Below, in pieces: positions 26,497-35,181 of a stretch of 60,701 nt of DNA. Within the stretch, counting starts at the first letter, position 1, and each line of letters begins with the position of its first letter. Origin of the DNA: Candidatus Gastranaerophilales bacterium (GTDB lineage Bacteria; Cyanobacteriota; Vampirovibrionia; Gastranaerophilales; Gastranaerophilaceae); contig CALUYO010000009.1 of the NCBI GenBank assembly GCA_944325005.1, forward strand, positions 1-60,701, in the 5' to 3' direction. Both the position numbers and the translations under genes were made by a program. The notes beneath the pieces are model-generated. The model worked only from the letters and a program-made list of their open reading frames with translations, was not told where the DNA came from and searched no databases.

Positions 26497-26529
26497 AAAA
26501 AAGACCGATTGAATAAATCGGTCTTTTTT
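26497..26529. terminator. Bidirectional terminator between 26481 and rpsP
   Basis: A 14-base perfect stem (AAAAAAGACCGATT) with a 5-base loop gives T runs on both strands, serving both convergent genes. Confidence 0.9.
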
Positions 26530-26545
26530 TTATTTTATAAATTCT

Positions 26546-26929
26546 TTATGCTTCAGCCGTTGCTTCTTCAGCCGGAGCTTCTGCGGCAGCCTTAGCTTCC
26601 TCTTCGGCTTTAGCTTTTGCTTCTGCTTCTGCAGCAGCTTTAGCTTGTGCTTTTTTAGAAAGTTTTACAGTTTCTTTCTTTACATAATTTAATGTACCGT
26701 CATCATTACAGTTTTTAATTAAATAAGCAACAGTTTCTGTAGGCTGTGCACCTTTTTTTATCCAATCTAAAGCTGAAACTTTATCCAATTTCATAACTTT
26801 AGTTTTTGGATTATAGTGACCTAATTCTTGAACAGGTCTTCCTTCACGTTTTGTAGTTGAATTAATTACAATAATTCTATATGATGGGTTCTTTTTTGCG
26901 CCCATTCTTTTTAATCTGATTTTTAACAT
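26546..26929 (-). CDS. rpsP: 30S ribosomal protein S16 with acidic Ala-rich extension
   Basis: A 127-residue S16. The core (1-82) has MLKIRLKRMGAKKNPSYRIIV, REGRPVQELGHYNPK and ALDWIKKGAQPTETVAYLIK. The remaining 40 or so residues are a low-complexity Ala/Glu/Lys tail, as in some cyanobacteria-related and Gram-positive S16 proteins. It stands alone, without the rimM-trmD partners often found beside it, and has a structured leader upstream. Confidence 0.93.
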   Translation of the reverse strand: MLKIRLKRMGAKKNPSYRIIVINSTTKREGRPVQELGHYNPKTKVMKLDKVSALDWIKKGAQPTETVAYLIKNCNDDGTLNYVKKETVKLSKKAQAKAAAEAEAKAKAEEEAKAAAEAPAEEATAEA

Positions 26930-27044
26930 TTTAGATTTTCCCTTATTTTCATATTTTTTATGTAACCGTCGGATCTTTCATCCAACGCAGCCGCCGCTTT
27001 GTCTGAATGATCCTTGAATAAGGTTAAGAGGAATTACCTTATTC
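26930..27044 (-). promoter_or_regulatory. Structured 5' leader of rpsP
   Basis: From the expected transcription start (about 27044) to the gene there are about 115 bases with two hairpins on the minus strand: GAATAAGGT with ACCTTATTC (27044-27016) at the very 5' end, and CGTTGGAT-GAAAG-ATCCGACG (26987-26967). Between them is a GCGGCGGCTGC stretch, strikingly GC-rich for this genome. A ribosomal-protein autoregulatory leader is possible; I recognise no known class. Confidence 0.4.
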
Positions 27045-27050
27045 CAATTT

Positions 27051-27080
27051 TATAAAATCACAAAAGCTTTATCTAATCAA
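27051..27080 (-). promoter_or_regulatory. Promoter of rpsP
   Basis: TTGATT (27080-27075), an 18-base spacer and TTTATA (27056-27051) on the minus strand. It stands back to back with the fliI-like promoter, about 17 bases apart. Confidence 0.5.
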
Positions 27081-27096
27081 GTATTTTGTTACAAAA

Positions 27097-27124
27097 TTGA
27101 AAAATAGTTATTAAACGTTATAAT
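27097..27124 (+). promoter_or_regulatory. Promoter of the FliI/YscN-like ATPase gene
   Basis: TTGAAA (27097-27102), a 16-base spacer and TATAAT (27119-27124). Only six bases separate the -10 from the ATG at 27131, so transcription would begin at or about the start codon (leaderless message). Confidence 0.65.
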
Positions 27125-27130
27125 AGTGGT

Positions 27131-28477
27131 ATGGAAGGTTTAGATACAAGCAGGCTTGATGATTTAAAACAAAGGGTTAAAAATAAGCTTGATGAAACCG
27201 AGTTATTTCGTTTTAAGGGGACTGTTTCGAAGCTTTTGGGTTTGACCGTTGAGGTAAAGCTGCCCGGATTGAAAATCGGTGATTTATGCTATATTGAAAC
27301 AAAAGACGGACGCAAAAAGCCGGCTGAGGTTCAGGCATTTAAAGGTGAAGCTGCGCAGTTGCTTTTACTTTATGATGGAGAAGGTATAGGGCAGGGCAGT
27401 CTTGTTACATCAACGGGGAAACCTATTATTATACCTGTAGGCGACTTTCTTCTCGGGAGACTTATTAATCCTATGGGTGAACCTATTGACGGTAAACCTC
27501 TTGATACAACGGGCGCGACATGGCGGCCGGTAGAGGGTCCTCCTCCCGGGCCTTTTGAGAGACCGATTATTACGGAGGTGTTTTCAACAGGTGTTAGAGC
27601 AATTGATAGTTGTATGACAATGGGATGCGGTCAGCGTCTTGGATTATTTGCGGGATCCGGTGTTGGAAAAAGTACGCTGCTAGGTATGATTGCAAGAAAT
27701 TCTGATGCTGATGTTAACGTTGTTGCATTGATTGGAGAACGAGGACGTGAGGTTAAAGAATTTGTAGAGGATGCACTTGGCGAAAAGGGTATGGCAAAAT
27801 CCGTTTTGGTCTGTTCAACAGGAGATCAGCCGCCTTTGATACGTCAAAAAGCTCTGTTAACAGCAACGGCGGTTTGTGAATATTTCAGAGATCAGGGAAA
27901 AAAAGTTTTCTTAATGACAGATACTGTCACTCGTTGTGCTATGGCAGGAAGAGAAGTCGGGCTGTCTCTTGGTGAACCTCCTACTATGAAAGGTTATCCG
28001 CCATCAATTTTTTCATGGCTTCAAAAGGTTCTTGAACGTGCCGGAAACAGTCCGAAGGGTTCTGTAACCGCTTTATATACAGTATTAATGGAAGGGGATG
28101 ATATTTCCGATCCTATTGTAGATATTGTAAGAGGGATTGTTGACGGGCATATTTTCTTGTCGAGAAAAGTTGCAGAAATGAACCATTATCCGGCAATTGA
28201 TGTTTTAGGAAGTATTTCAAGGCTTATGTCGTCAATTGTTACACCTGAGCACAGAGAAGCGGCGGGTAAAATGCGTACTATTATGTCCCTTTATCGTGAA
28301 AATAAAGACTTAATTGATGTTGGTATGTATCAGCCGGGGTCAAATCCTAAACTTGATATTGCAATTGAGATGATGCCTAAGATTAACGCATTTTTACAGC
28401 AGAGAACTTCTGATATTGTTAGTATGGAAACTACAATAAGCACGCTTGTTGATATGATGAAAGATGTTGATATTTAA
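27131..28477 (+). CDS. fliI: FliI/YscN-type secretion ATPase
   Basis: A 448-residue ATPase of the flagellar/type III export family, not an ATP synthase subunit: Walker A GLFAGSGVGKSTLLGMIAR, then GERGREVKEFVED, VCSTGDQPPLIRQKA, and the family block GEPPTMKGYPPSIFSWLQKVLERAG. It would form a hexamer driving unfolding and export of substrates. No fliH, fliJ or other export gene is adjacent. An orphan FlhA C-domain (13857) and an axial-like protein (43878) are elsewhere in the window. No ribosome site precedes the ATG. Confidence 0.88.
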   Translation: MEGLDTSRLDDLKQRVKNKLDETELFRFKGTVSKLLGLTVEVKLPGLKIGDLCYIETKDGRKKPAEVQAFKGEAAQLLLLYDGEGIGQGSLVTSTGKPIIIPVGDFLLGRLINPMGEPIDGKPLDTTGATWRPVEGPPPGPFERPIITEVFSTGVRAIDSCMTMGCGQRLGLFAGSGVGKSTLLGMIARNSDADVNVVALIGERGREVKEFVEDALGEKGMAKSVLVCSTGDQPPLIRQKALLTATAVCEYFRDQGKKVFLMTDTVTRCAMAGREVGLSLGEPPTMKGYPPSIFSWLQKVLERAGNSPKGSVTALYTVLMEGDDISDPIVDIVRGIVDGHIFLSRKVAEMNHYPAIDVLGSISRLMSSIVTPEHREAAGKMRTIMSLYRENKDLIDVGMYQPGSNPKLDIAIEMMPKINAFLQQRTSDIVSMETTISTLVDMMKDVDI

Positions 28478-28522
28478 ACTAATTTCTTTTGTGCTACAAT
28501 AATTCAGAAAGGAATTAATAAT

Positions 28523-29323
28523 ATGAATTTACCGCAAAATTTTGGCCCCGCAATGTTAATCACCCTGTTTGCAGGTTTATCTACCGCTATAGGTGGCGGA
28601 ATTGCATTTATTGTTAAAAAAGATAATTTGAAAGCTCTTTCTGTGGGGTTAGGATTTTCAGCAGGAGTTATGATATTTGTGTCGTTTATGGATATGCTTC
28701 CCGAGGCTGATAAACTGCTTTTTGCCAATTTCCCCAATAATCATCAATGGATTACTCTCATCGGATTTATTGCGGGGTTAATTGTGGCAATTTTAATAGA
28801 TTACTTTTTGCCAGATCATATTGATACTGATGATGTTTTACATCCTGATGCGCCAGCCCATAGAGATTACAAAATTAAGCGCGCAGGCTTGTTTACGGCA
28901 ATCGCGATTTGTGTTCACAATTTTCCTGAGGGTATGGCTACATTTTTCACTACTACACAGAATATTACTCTAGGTCTTTCTGTCGGAATAGCGATAGCTA
29001 TTCATAATATTCCCGAAGGTATTGCAGTTGCCTTGCCTATGTATCATGTTACGGGTAAAAAACGATATGCAATGCTTTATGCGGCACTGTCGGGTATAAC
29101 AGAACCGATAGGAGCATTGGTTGGAATGTTGATTTTTGGACTTTTCTTGCCACAGGTATTAATAGGTGCGTTAATGGCAGCTGTTGCCGGAATTATGATT
29201 TATATTTCGTTTGATACTCTGCTCCCGCTTGCAAAAGAATACGGGGACTGGCACCAGTCTATTGTAGGAATTTTATCGGGTATTCTTGTAATTTGGGTTA
29301 GCTTAATCTTAATTGGCGGTTAA
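28523..29323 (+). CDS. zupT: ZIP-family zinc transporter ZupT
   Basis: A 266-residue polytopic ZIP transporter with the metal-binding helix motifs HNFPEGMATF and HNIPEGIAVALP, the ZupT pattern. It would import zinc and other divalent metals across the inner membrane. AAAGGAATT precedes the ATG. The stop is one base before the ATG of the radical SAM gene, so the two are cotranscribed and probably coupled. Confidence 0.92.
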   Translation: MNLPQNFGPAMLITLFAGLSTAIGGGIAFIVKKDNLKALSVGLGFSAGVMIFVSFMDMLPEADKLLFANFPNNHQWITLIGFIAGLIVAILIDYFLPDHIDTDDVLHPDAPAHRDYKIKRAGLFTAIAICVHNFPEGMATFFTTTQNITLGLSVGIAIAIHNIPEGIAVALPMYHVTGKKRYAMLYAALSGITEPIGALVGMLIFGLFLPQVLIGALMAAVAGIMIYISFDTLLPLAKEYGDWHQSIVGILSGILVIWVSLILIGG

Positions 29324-29324
29324 T

Positions 29325-30395
29325 ATGGTAAATCTGTCAAATTTATTTGATTTAGGAAGAAATTTATATGCTATGCCTTGGTACAGCAGCAGAAGCGGTT
29401 TGGCTCCAATTCCTTTGAGATATTTCTTTGAACTGACTTATCGGTGCAATTTAAACTGTCCTTATTGCTATGTAGGTGAGGACAGAAAAAAGAATGAATT
29501 AACAACTGATGAATGGTTTAAAATTATTGATCAGATACCATGGTATTCATTCGTCACTCTTGTCGGCGGTGAACCTCTTATCAGAAAAGATTTTATAGAT
29601 ATTTTAATGAAAACAGCTAAAAAAACGTTTGGTAAACTTAATGTTGTATCAAACGGGATTTTGATTAATGAAGAAATTATTGATGCTTTTATTAAAAGTA
29701 AAATGATGTTGTTATCCGTATCGTTGGACGGTTATGGTGAAAACCATAATATAAACCGTAATAAAGCAAGAATTTGGGATAAGATTATGGATAATTTTGA
29801 TAATATGAATTCCAGAAAAAGACGTCCGATGATTGATATTAAAACTATTGTTCTGGAAAATAATCTTGATGATCTGGTGAAACTGTATAAAATGTGTGAT
29901 GAAAAGAAGTTTAACTTTTTATCTATTTCGTTTTTGCGAAATAATAATTTGAAACAAAATTCTGTATTATTTGAAAGCTTTGTTCCTGAATTTAATGCAA
30001 ATTATCCTATCGAAAAATATTTTGATATGGAACATTTTAAAGAAGTTTACCGTGAATTGGAAAGCTTGAGTAAAAAATCAAAGGTTAAAATAAGATTTTC
30101 TCCCAAGTTTGAATATTCAAAAGATCCGCTTGCAAAGATTGAAGAATTTTTTAATACACCGGCTGACAAACCTGTTTCAGAGATTTATAAACCATGTTTG
30201 TATCCTTATTCAAATATGATGATTACACCTGCCGGAGACGTTTATCCCTGCCTCTCTCAAAAAATCGGAAATGTAAAGGATATGAAACTGAAGGAGGTAT
30301 TTAATCTCCCTCATTACAGGTGTTTCAGAAAAAATTTAAAAGCTTCAAAAGTTTTTGGCGCCTGTCAAATGTGTTGTGAATTGTGCGTTAAATAA
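29325..30395 (+). CDS. Radical SAM protein with SPASM domain
   Basis: A 356-residue enzyme. The cluster motif CNLNCPYC is at residues 41-48, followed by VGGEPLIRKDF, VSNGI and VSLDG. The C-terminal SPASM region has the CLYPYSNMMITPAGDVYPCL block and a final Cys group (CQMCCELC) for auxiliary clusters. Such enzymes modify peptides or mature other proteins. No obvious precursor peptide is adjacent; upstream is zupT and downstream, convergent at two bases, is a tract-controlled prepilin. The ATG at 29325 directly follows the zupT stop. Confidence 0.85.
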   Translation: MVNLSNLFDLGRNLYAMPWYSSRSGLAPIPLRYFFELTYRCNLNCPYCYVGEDRKKNELTTDEWFKIIDQIPWYSFVTLVGGEPLIRKDFIDILMKTAKKTFGKLNVVSNGILINEEIIDAFIKSKMMLLSVSLDGYGENHNINRNKARIWDKIMDNFDNMNSRKRRPMIDIKTIVLENNLDDLVKLYKMCDEKKFNFLSISFLRNNNLKQNSVLFESFVPEFNANYPIEKYFDMEHFKEVYRELESLSKKSKVKIRFSPKFEYSKDPLAKIEEFFNTPADKPVSEIYKPCLYPYSNMMITPAGDVYPCLSQKIGNVKDMKLKEVFNLPHYRCFRKNLKASKVFGACQMCCELCVK

Positions 30396-30397
30396 TT

Positions 30398-31236
30398 TTA
30401 CCATGGATAATCTTTTGATATTTGCCAGCCGTCATACATAATAAGCAGTGCGCACGTATTTGAGGCGCCATTAGCATATTCCCCACAGAATTTAATCATT
30501 TTATCCCTATCATTGTAGACATAATTGTCAGACAGATCTTCATCTGGATTTCCTGCATTTGAGTAGGCCCATCCTGCCGGATAAAAGTGTCTTCCGGTTT
30601 TCATTCTGTATTCTGAGTCTGATAGCTCATAGTCAAGAAAGAAATAAAACCAGTCGCGTCCGGCCCTGTTGGGACCTTTGCTTCCATTAATATCATATAT
30701 CATGTGTATTTGATTATTATTATTAAAGGTTAAAGCACTGCCATCGGCAAGTATAAGTGTAGGATAAGAATCCTGGTTTGTATTAAATTGTTGGTTTGGA
30801 TTTGTGTCATAGATCTTTGCTCCGTTTAAGTATGGAACCAGAGCTGTATTCATCCATTCTATAAGAGCATCATTATCATATCTTTTGTCCGTTGGAGGTT
30901 GTGTCCAGGTATCATTGGCAATAGACATAGTAACGGCCTGATTCATAACAGAGTAAACTTTTTTTAATTTCGCAACTACTTCTGCTTTCTGGTGATTTGC
31001 AATAAGTGCAGGCATTGTTAATGCCGCAACAATACCTATAATTCCAAGTGTAATTAAAACTTCTGCAAGAGTGAATGCGAATTTGTGATTTTTTAAATAG
31101 CGATGTATAACATCATTATAACCTATTTTGAAATTATTGTAAAGTATAAAATCACATAAATTTTTGAAGTACCCAATCCTCTTATTTAATAAGCATTTTG
31201 TGGGGGGGGGGCAATTCTAAATGCTTGTGTTGCCAT
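30398..31236 (-). CDS. Phase-variable prepilin-like protein, locus 2 (out of frame as assembled)
   Basis: AAGGAGG and ATG at 31236-31234 open a leader MATQAFRI, nearly the same as locus 1, followed by ten C on the coding strand. Ten gives a stop five codons on; eleven gives an open frame of about 279 residues through A-FTLAEVLITLGII to the stop at 30398. The predicted leader is unusually long (about 54 residues) because some 100 bases lie between tract and prepilin helix. The mature part has DINGSKGPNRAGRDWFYF and a Trp-rich end (YDGWQISKDYPW). A start at 31015 would lose the pilin helix. Confidence 0.75.
31115..31143 (-). promoter_or_regulatory. Promoter-like sequence inside the locus 2 leader
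   Basis: On the minus strand TTTACA (31143-31138), a 17-base spacer and TATAAT (31120-31115) lie between the C tract and the prepilin helix, a better match than the upstream promoter. A transcript from here would skip the tract, but no start codon keeping the prepilin helix is evident. Confidence 0.4.
31202..31211. repeat. Ten-G homopolymer tract (locus 2)
   Basis: Ten consecutive G on the plus strand, nine codons into the prepilin leader of locus 2 (C on the coding strand). The surrounding leader is homologous to that of locus 1. Confidence 0.95.
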
Positions 31237-31270
31237 AATTTTGACCTCCTTGCTTTCTTTTATTAACCTT

Positions 31271-31299
31271 ATTATTTACGATTTTGCGTGGTTTGTCAA
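31271..31299 (-). promoter_or_regulatory. Promoter of prepilin locus 2
   Basis: TTGACA (31299-31294), a 17-base spacer and AATAAT (31276-31271) on the minus strand, upstream of the AAGGAGG ribosome site. Confidence 0.55.
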
Positions 31300-31388
31300 G
31301 TTAAATTTCTCCATGAAATCATGGACACAGTTACATTAATATATAAGCACTGACTTTTAAATTTTCGGAAATACGTTATACTAAAAAT

Positions 31389-31835
31389 GTGGTTAAGGTT
31401 CACGCCCGTCAGATGGCAAAATCGTTTACCACAAGGGTTATAGGGGATAGTAGTATGGGATATATTCACTGCTGCGGTGCCTTGCATAAGACCAGAACTT
31501 ATCGTCTTGTGCCTGAGGACAACTTTATGCTGTGCGAATTGGATTATCTGTTGAAATGCCCTGTATGCGGTCATACTGTCGTACAGCTTACAAGAGTTGA
31601 TAATAATGATAATATTTCTATTGTCAGGAAAGTTAACAAAAAAGCAAAAGAATTTATAAAAAAATTAAAAAATTTCATTTTGTATGAAGTTCGCCCGATA
31701 GATTACAGTAAAAGAAGCTATGGAAGATTTTATCTGAATTATAACGAATTTGGTGTTAAAAAAAGATGTTATTCTAATCTCAGAACATTAAAAATCGGAT
31801 TAACAGAAAATAGAGATTTAAAAATCAATCCTTAA
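31389..31835 (+). CDS. Cys-containing small protein at the head of the virion cluster
   Basis: A 148-residue protein with Cys pairs (HCCG near residue 27, CPVCGH near 56) that suggest a zinc ribbon, then a Lys-rich helix and a basic, Tyr-rich end. GTG at 31389 is six bases after a TATACT box (31377-31382) with no ribosome site, so the message may be leaderless. A start at an in-frame ATG further in (about 31413 or 31455) is also possible. Function unknown; DNA binding is a guess. Confidence 0.5.
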   Translation: MVKVHARQMAKSFTTRVIGDSSMGYIHCCGALHKTRTYRLVPEDNFMLCELDYLLKCPVCGHTVVQLTRVDNNDNISIVRKVNKKAKEFIKKLKNFILYEVRPIDYSKRSYGRFYLNYNEFGVKKRCYSNLRTLKIGLTENRDLKINP

Positions 31836-31850
31836 AATTATCTTACTCTC

Positions 31851-31876
31851 AGGGCGGATTACCCGCCCTTTTTTTT
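31851..31876 (+). terminator. Rho-independent terminator
   Basis: AGGGCGG and CCGCCCT flank a short loop, followed by a T run. It separates the first gene from the rest of the virion cluster. Confidence 0.85.
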
Positions 31877-31889
31877 GAACGGAAATATT

Positions 31890-32213
31890 ATGAATGAAAT
31901 TTGCCTATTTTTTTATATGCTGAGTGTAAATAATAAAGTAAAGGAATTAGGAAAAATGGCACTATCTCCAAAGGAACTTCAAGTATTAACTTTGGTTGCA
32001 ATGGGCTATTCCGATAAACAAATCGGAGTCGAATTAAAAATAGCGTATGGGACTGTCAGAAACCATATTGATAAGGCTGTTTTGAAGTTGAATGCCCAGA
32101 ACAGAACGCATGCAGCCATAATTTATAAACTAATGAATAAAGATTGGTTAGAGGATATTTATTATGAAAAGAATAATAGTACACTGGACCGCAGGAGGAT
32201 ATTATCCGACTGA
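31890..32213 (+). CDS. LuxR/GerE-type HTH protein
   Basis: A 107-residue protein whose centre is a LuxR-type helix-turn-helix (LSPKELQVLTLVAMGYSDKQIGVELKIAYGTVRNHIDKAV split over helices 1-4). It has no receiver or ligand domain. Its end overlaps the amidase gene by 50 bases. ATG at 31890 is chosen over an upstream TTG. As the only DNA-binding regulator in the cluster, it may control its expression. Confidence 0.75.
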   Translation: MNEICLFFYMLSVNNKVKELGKMALSPKELQVLTLVAMGYSDKQIGVELKIAYGTVRNHIDKAVLKLNAQNRTHAAIIYKLMNKDWLEDIYYEKNNSTLDRRRILSD

Positions 32214-32667
32214 TTATGAAAAAGAACATTACCATTTTCTTATAGATAAGGATGGAATAGTTTATAGCGGGAAATTTAAACCTGAAGATAATGAATTTTG
32301 CAGAGCAGGAAAATATGCAGCTCATACAGGCGGAGGTAATACCGGCAGTATAGGTGTTTCTATGTGCGCTATGGCTGGGTTTAAAAGCAAGACTAATGCC
32401 GGTAACTATCCAATTTTGAAAAAACAATTTGAAAGTACTATGGAACTCTGTGCAAAACTTACTAATAAATATAATCTTGATATTACCCCGCATACAGTGA
32501 TGACACATTATGAATTTGGTATTAAAAATCCGAGAACTACATCAGCGGGCAAAATTGATATTATTTATCTTCCCCCATACCCGTGGGTGGCAAAAGATGA
32601 AATTGGCAGTTTCATACGTTCAAAAATAAAGTGGTATAAACAAAAACTTTGTGAGTATAAAAGTTAA
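32164..32667 (+). CDS. N-acetylmuramoyl-L-alanine amidase (phage lysin type)
   Basis: A 167-residue Amidase_2/PGRP-fold enzyme. It starts MKRIIVHWTAGG, with the zinc His in VHWTAG, then HYHFLIDKDG, AAHTGGGNTGSIGVSM and THYEFG (second zinc His region). It has no signal peptide or binding domain, so it fits a phage endolysin that needs a holin. It overlaps the LuxR-type gene. The family cleaves the lactyl-amide bond of peptidoglycan. Confidence 0.85.
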   Translation: MKRIIVHWTAGGYYPTDYEKEHYHFLIDKDGIVYSGKFKPEDNEFCRAGKYAAHTGGGNTGSIGVSMCAMAGFKSKTNAGNYPILKKQFESTMELCAKLTNKYNLDITPHTVMTHYEFGIKNPRTTSAGKIDIIYLPPYPWVAKDEIGSFIRSKIKWYKQKLCEYKS

Positions 32668-32705
32668 GGTATAAGGTTTATTATTAAAAACTACAGGAGA
32701 AAACA

Positions 32706-34214
32706 ATGGAAGTCGAATATTACGATCTGTCAGGTGGGATTAATCAGGCTTTAACTAAAACTGAATTAGGGCTTGATACAAAAAAGATTTTCTGGTCAGA
32801 TGCCGAAAATGTTGAAATTCTGCAAAACAGAGGAGTTGTTAAACAGAAAGGAAACTCTTTATTTCTGGAAATGGATGAAGAAATTACCGGAATGGCTGAA
32901 ATAAATTCTTATGATGTCAGCAAACTTGTTATAACAACCGTATCAGGTAAAATTTATATCTATGATGAAAATCATTTAACCAAAACTCAGGTTGATAAAA
33001 CTCTTACCGGTAAAAAACCGGTATTTCTTAATTTTTTAACCGGTATTCTCATAATGACGGAATCAGATGGATTATTTTATATAAAAAACAATTTAACTTA
33101 TGATGTTGTTGACTGCGGATTAAAGGATCTCGAAGGAGAAGTTCTTACCGGTGGGACTATGGCTGTTTATAAGGGAAGAATATGGATAGCAAAAGATGCA
33201 ACTGTATATTATTCAGCACTTGGAACTTATGATGACTTTGAGACGGAAAATGATGCGGGGTATATTAACGAGTTTTACACTGATACGGGCTCAATTACTG
33301 CCTTAAAACCGTATAAAGATTATCTCGCTATTTATAAGAATAATAGTGTTTATCTTTTAACCGGTACAAGTCCTGATGATTTTGCCATAATTTTATTTGC
33401 AAGTAAAGGTGCTGTGGGTGCAAATTCTATTGTTAATGTTGAAAATAAACAGTATTTTTTAAGCAACGGTATCTTTGCTCTTGAGCAGGTCGGTGAATTA
33501 AACCAAATTCAGCTTGGAGGAGAAATTTCTTCTAAAATTAAAAACGAATTTTCTCTTTTTGTGAATTTGGAAAATACTATATGTCTGCATTATGAAGCAA
33601 AAAGCCAGATGTGGTTCTTTATGCCTTATGCGGATGATGAATATTTTCATACAGTCTGGATAAATGATTATGTTAATAAAGCATGGTATAAACGTGTTAT
33701 TCCCCAGGATATTGTTACGGCCTGTGTGTATAAAGGATTAATATATACAGCTGACAAAGATGGAAATATATATAAAGAAGATTTTGGTACGACATTTAAC
33801 GGAAGTGCAATTAAGTTTATGTGGAAGTCCCCGTTTCTGGCACTGTCTAATCCGCATCACAGAAAAATGATTGACGAATTTTATTTTCTTCTTGATACAG
33901 AATATGATAATGATTTTTATTTTTCTGTTTATAAAGATTATGACAGTGAATATTCTGATGATCTCGAACGAATATATTCTATCCATCAGGATCATTTGAT
34001 ATGGGCGGGAGATGATACATCAGACAGTTTGCCATGCCACTGGGCAGAAGAAGATGCTGTGGTGCCTGTCTGGTCGATAAATAAAGATACATTAGAAAAA
34101 GCCGAAATCTCTGAAGCAAATTATGCGGTCCAGCTTTGTGTGTCCGGAGATGGTATTACACAATCATGCGCAATTATCGGACTGCAGTTTAGAGAAGTTT
34201 ATATGGATGATTAA
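32706..34214 (+). CDS. Phage tail/stabilisation structural protein
   Basis: A 502-residue beta-rich protein that begins DLSGGINQALTKTELGLD, then a SDAENVEI..GVVKQKGN pattern seen at the start of podovirus tail-hub or stabilisation proteins. Repeated Y-K-G-x-I and W-x-A motifs suggest a propeller-like fold. AGGAGAAAAC lies before the ATG. The exact role (tail tube, hub or needle anchor) cannot be told from sequence. Confidence 0.6.
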   Translation: MEVEYYDLSGGINQALTKTELGLDTKKIFWSDAENVEILQNRGVVKQKGNSLFLEMDEEITGMAEINSYDVSKLVITTVSGKIYIYDENHLTKTQVDKTLTGKKPVFLNFLTGILIMTESDGLFYIKNNLTYDVVDCGLKDLEGEVLTGGTMAVYKGRIWIAKDATVYYSALGTYDDFETENDAGYINEFYTDTGSITALKPYKDYLAIYKNNSVYLLTGTSPDDFAIILFASKGAVGANSIVNVENKQYFLSNGIFALEQVGELNQIQLGGEISSKIKNEFSLFVNLENTICLHYEAKSQMWFFMPYADDEYFHTVWINDYVNKAWYKRVIPQDIVTACVYKGLIYTADKDGNIYKEDFGTTFNGSAIKFMWKSPFLALSNPHHRKMIDEFYFLLDTEYDNDFYFSVYKDYDSEYSDDLERIYSIHQDHLIWAGDDTSDSLPCHWAEEDAVVPVWSINKDTLEKAEISEANYAVQLCVSGDGITQSCAIIGLQFREVYMDD

Positions 34215-34271
34215 TTTTTGAATACCGCCGCTCAAGTTTTATGTAGTTAGAAAAAGAAAGGAAACAAAAAA

Positions 34272-35174
34272 ATGACTGACAATGCTTATTCTGCATTTAT
34301 CCCTGAAATATGGAGCCAGAAGTTAAATTACATGCTTTCAAAAGAATGTGTAATGCTCCAGTGTGTGAACAGAAATTGGGAAGGTGAAATTAAAAATCAG
34401 GGTGATAAAGTTAAAATTATTACTCCTGCAGATGTTGCAATTTCAACTTTAAGTTCTTCAAATATTACTTATTCGGAATTGGAACCTACTTCTCAAGAAC
34501 TTTTAATTGATCAAAAGAAATTTTTTGCCTTTAAAATCAATGATGTCGCACAGGTTCAGGCTAATGCTGATATTATGGAAGCTCATTTGAAAAATGCTAA
34601 GAAAGCTATTGAAGAAGTTCAGGATGCATACATTTTATCTCTGCATACCGGCGTAGATTCTGCAAATATTGTAGGAAGTGAGGATGCTGCTGTTACTCTT
34701 GATAAAACAACAGTTTATTCAAAATTCGTAGAACTTGCATTATGTTTAAAAAATTCAAATGCAGTAACTTCCGGAGTAAGACCATGGGTTGTTATTAACC
34801 CTACAATTGAATCTTATCTGCTTCAAAGTTCTGAGTTCATTGGTGCACATAATGTTGCTGATGAAACTTTAAGAGAAGGTGCTATTGGCAGAATTGCAGG
34901 CATGGATGTTCTCGTAAGCACTAATTTAACTGATGTATCCGGTAAATATTACGTGCTTGCCGGAACTAATGAAGCTATTACATTTGCTTCTCAATTGGCT
35001 AAAATTGAAAGTTTAAGAGATAAAGACAGTTTCTCTGATCTTGTTAGAGGTTTATATCTGTATGGCGCAAAAGTTGTTCAGCCGAAAGCTCTCGCAAAAA
35101 TGGTTGTTACAGCACCCTCTGCACCTTCAGTTCCAACAGAACCCGAGGACGATTTAGAAGATACAGGAGCATAG
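34272..35174 (+). CDS. Major capsid protein (HK97 fold, podovirus type)
   Basis: A 300-residue coat protein. It starts with AFIPEIWSQKLNYMLSKECV, then NRNWEGEIKNQGDKVKI and the IDQKKFFAFKINDVAQVQA spine region typical of P22/T7-like coat proteins; the second half has PWVVINPTIESYLL and GAIGRIAGMDVLVS. A Pro/Ser/Asp-rich tail follows. GAAAGGAAAC before the ATG fits high expression. An attenuator-like structure lies just after the stop. Confidence 0.85.
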   Translation: MTDNAYSAFIPEIWSQKLNYMLSKECVMLQCVNRNWEGEIKNQGDKVKIITPADVAISTLSSSNITYSELEPTSQELLIDQKKFFAFKINDVAQVQANADIMEAHLKNAKKAIEEVQDAYILSLHTGVDSANIVGSEDAAVTLDKTTVYSKFVELALCLKNSNAVTSGVRPWVVINPTIESYLLQSSEFIGAHNVADETLREGAIGRIAGMDVLVSTNLTDVSGKYYVLAGTNEAITFASQLAKIESLRDKDSFSDLVRGLYLYGAKVVQPKALAKMVVTAPSAPSVPTEPEDDLEDTGA

Positions 35175-35181
35175 TTCTGTC

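Noticed and set aside
27131-28477. ATP synthase beta subunit or Rho
   Set aside because: The GEPPTMKGYPPSIF block and GERGREVKEF pattern belong to FliI/YscN export ATPases; no other atp genes are nearby.
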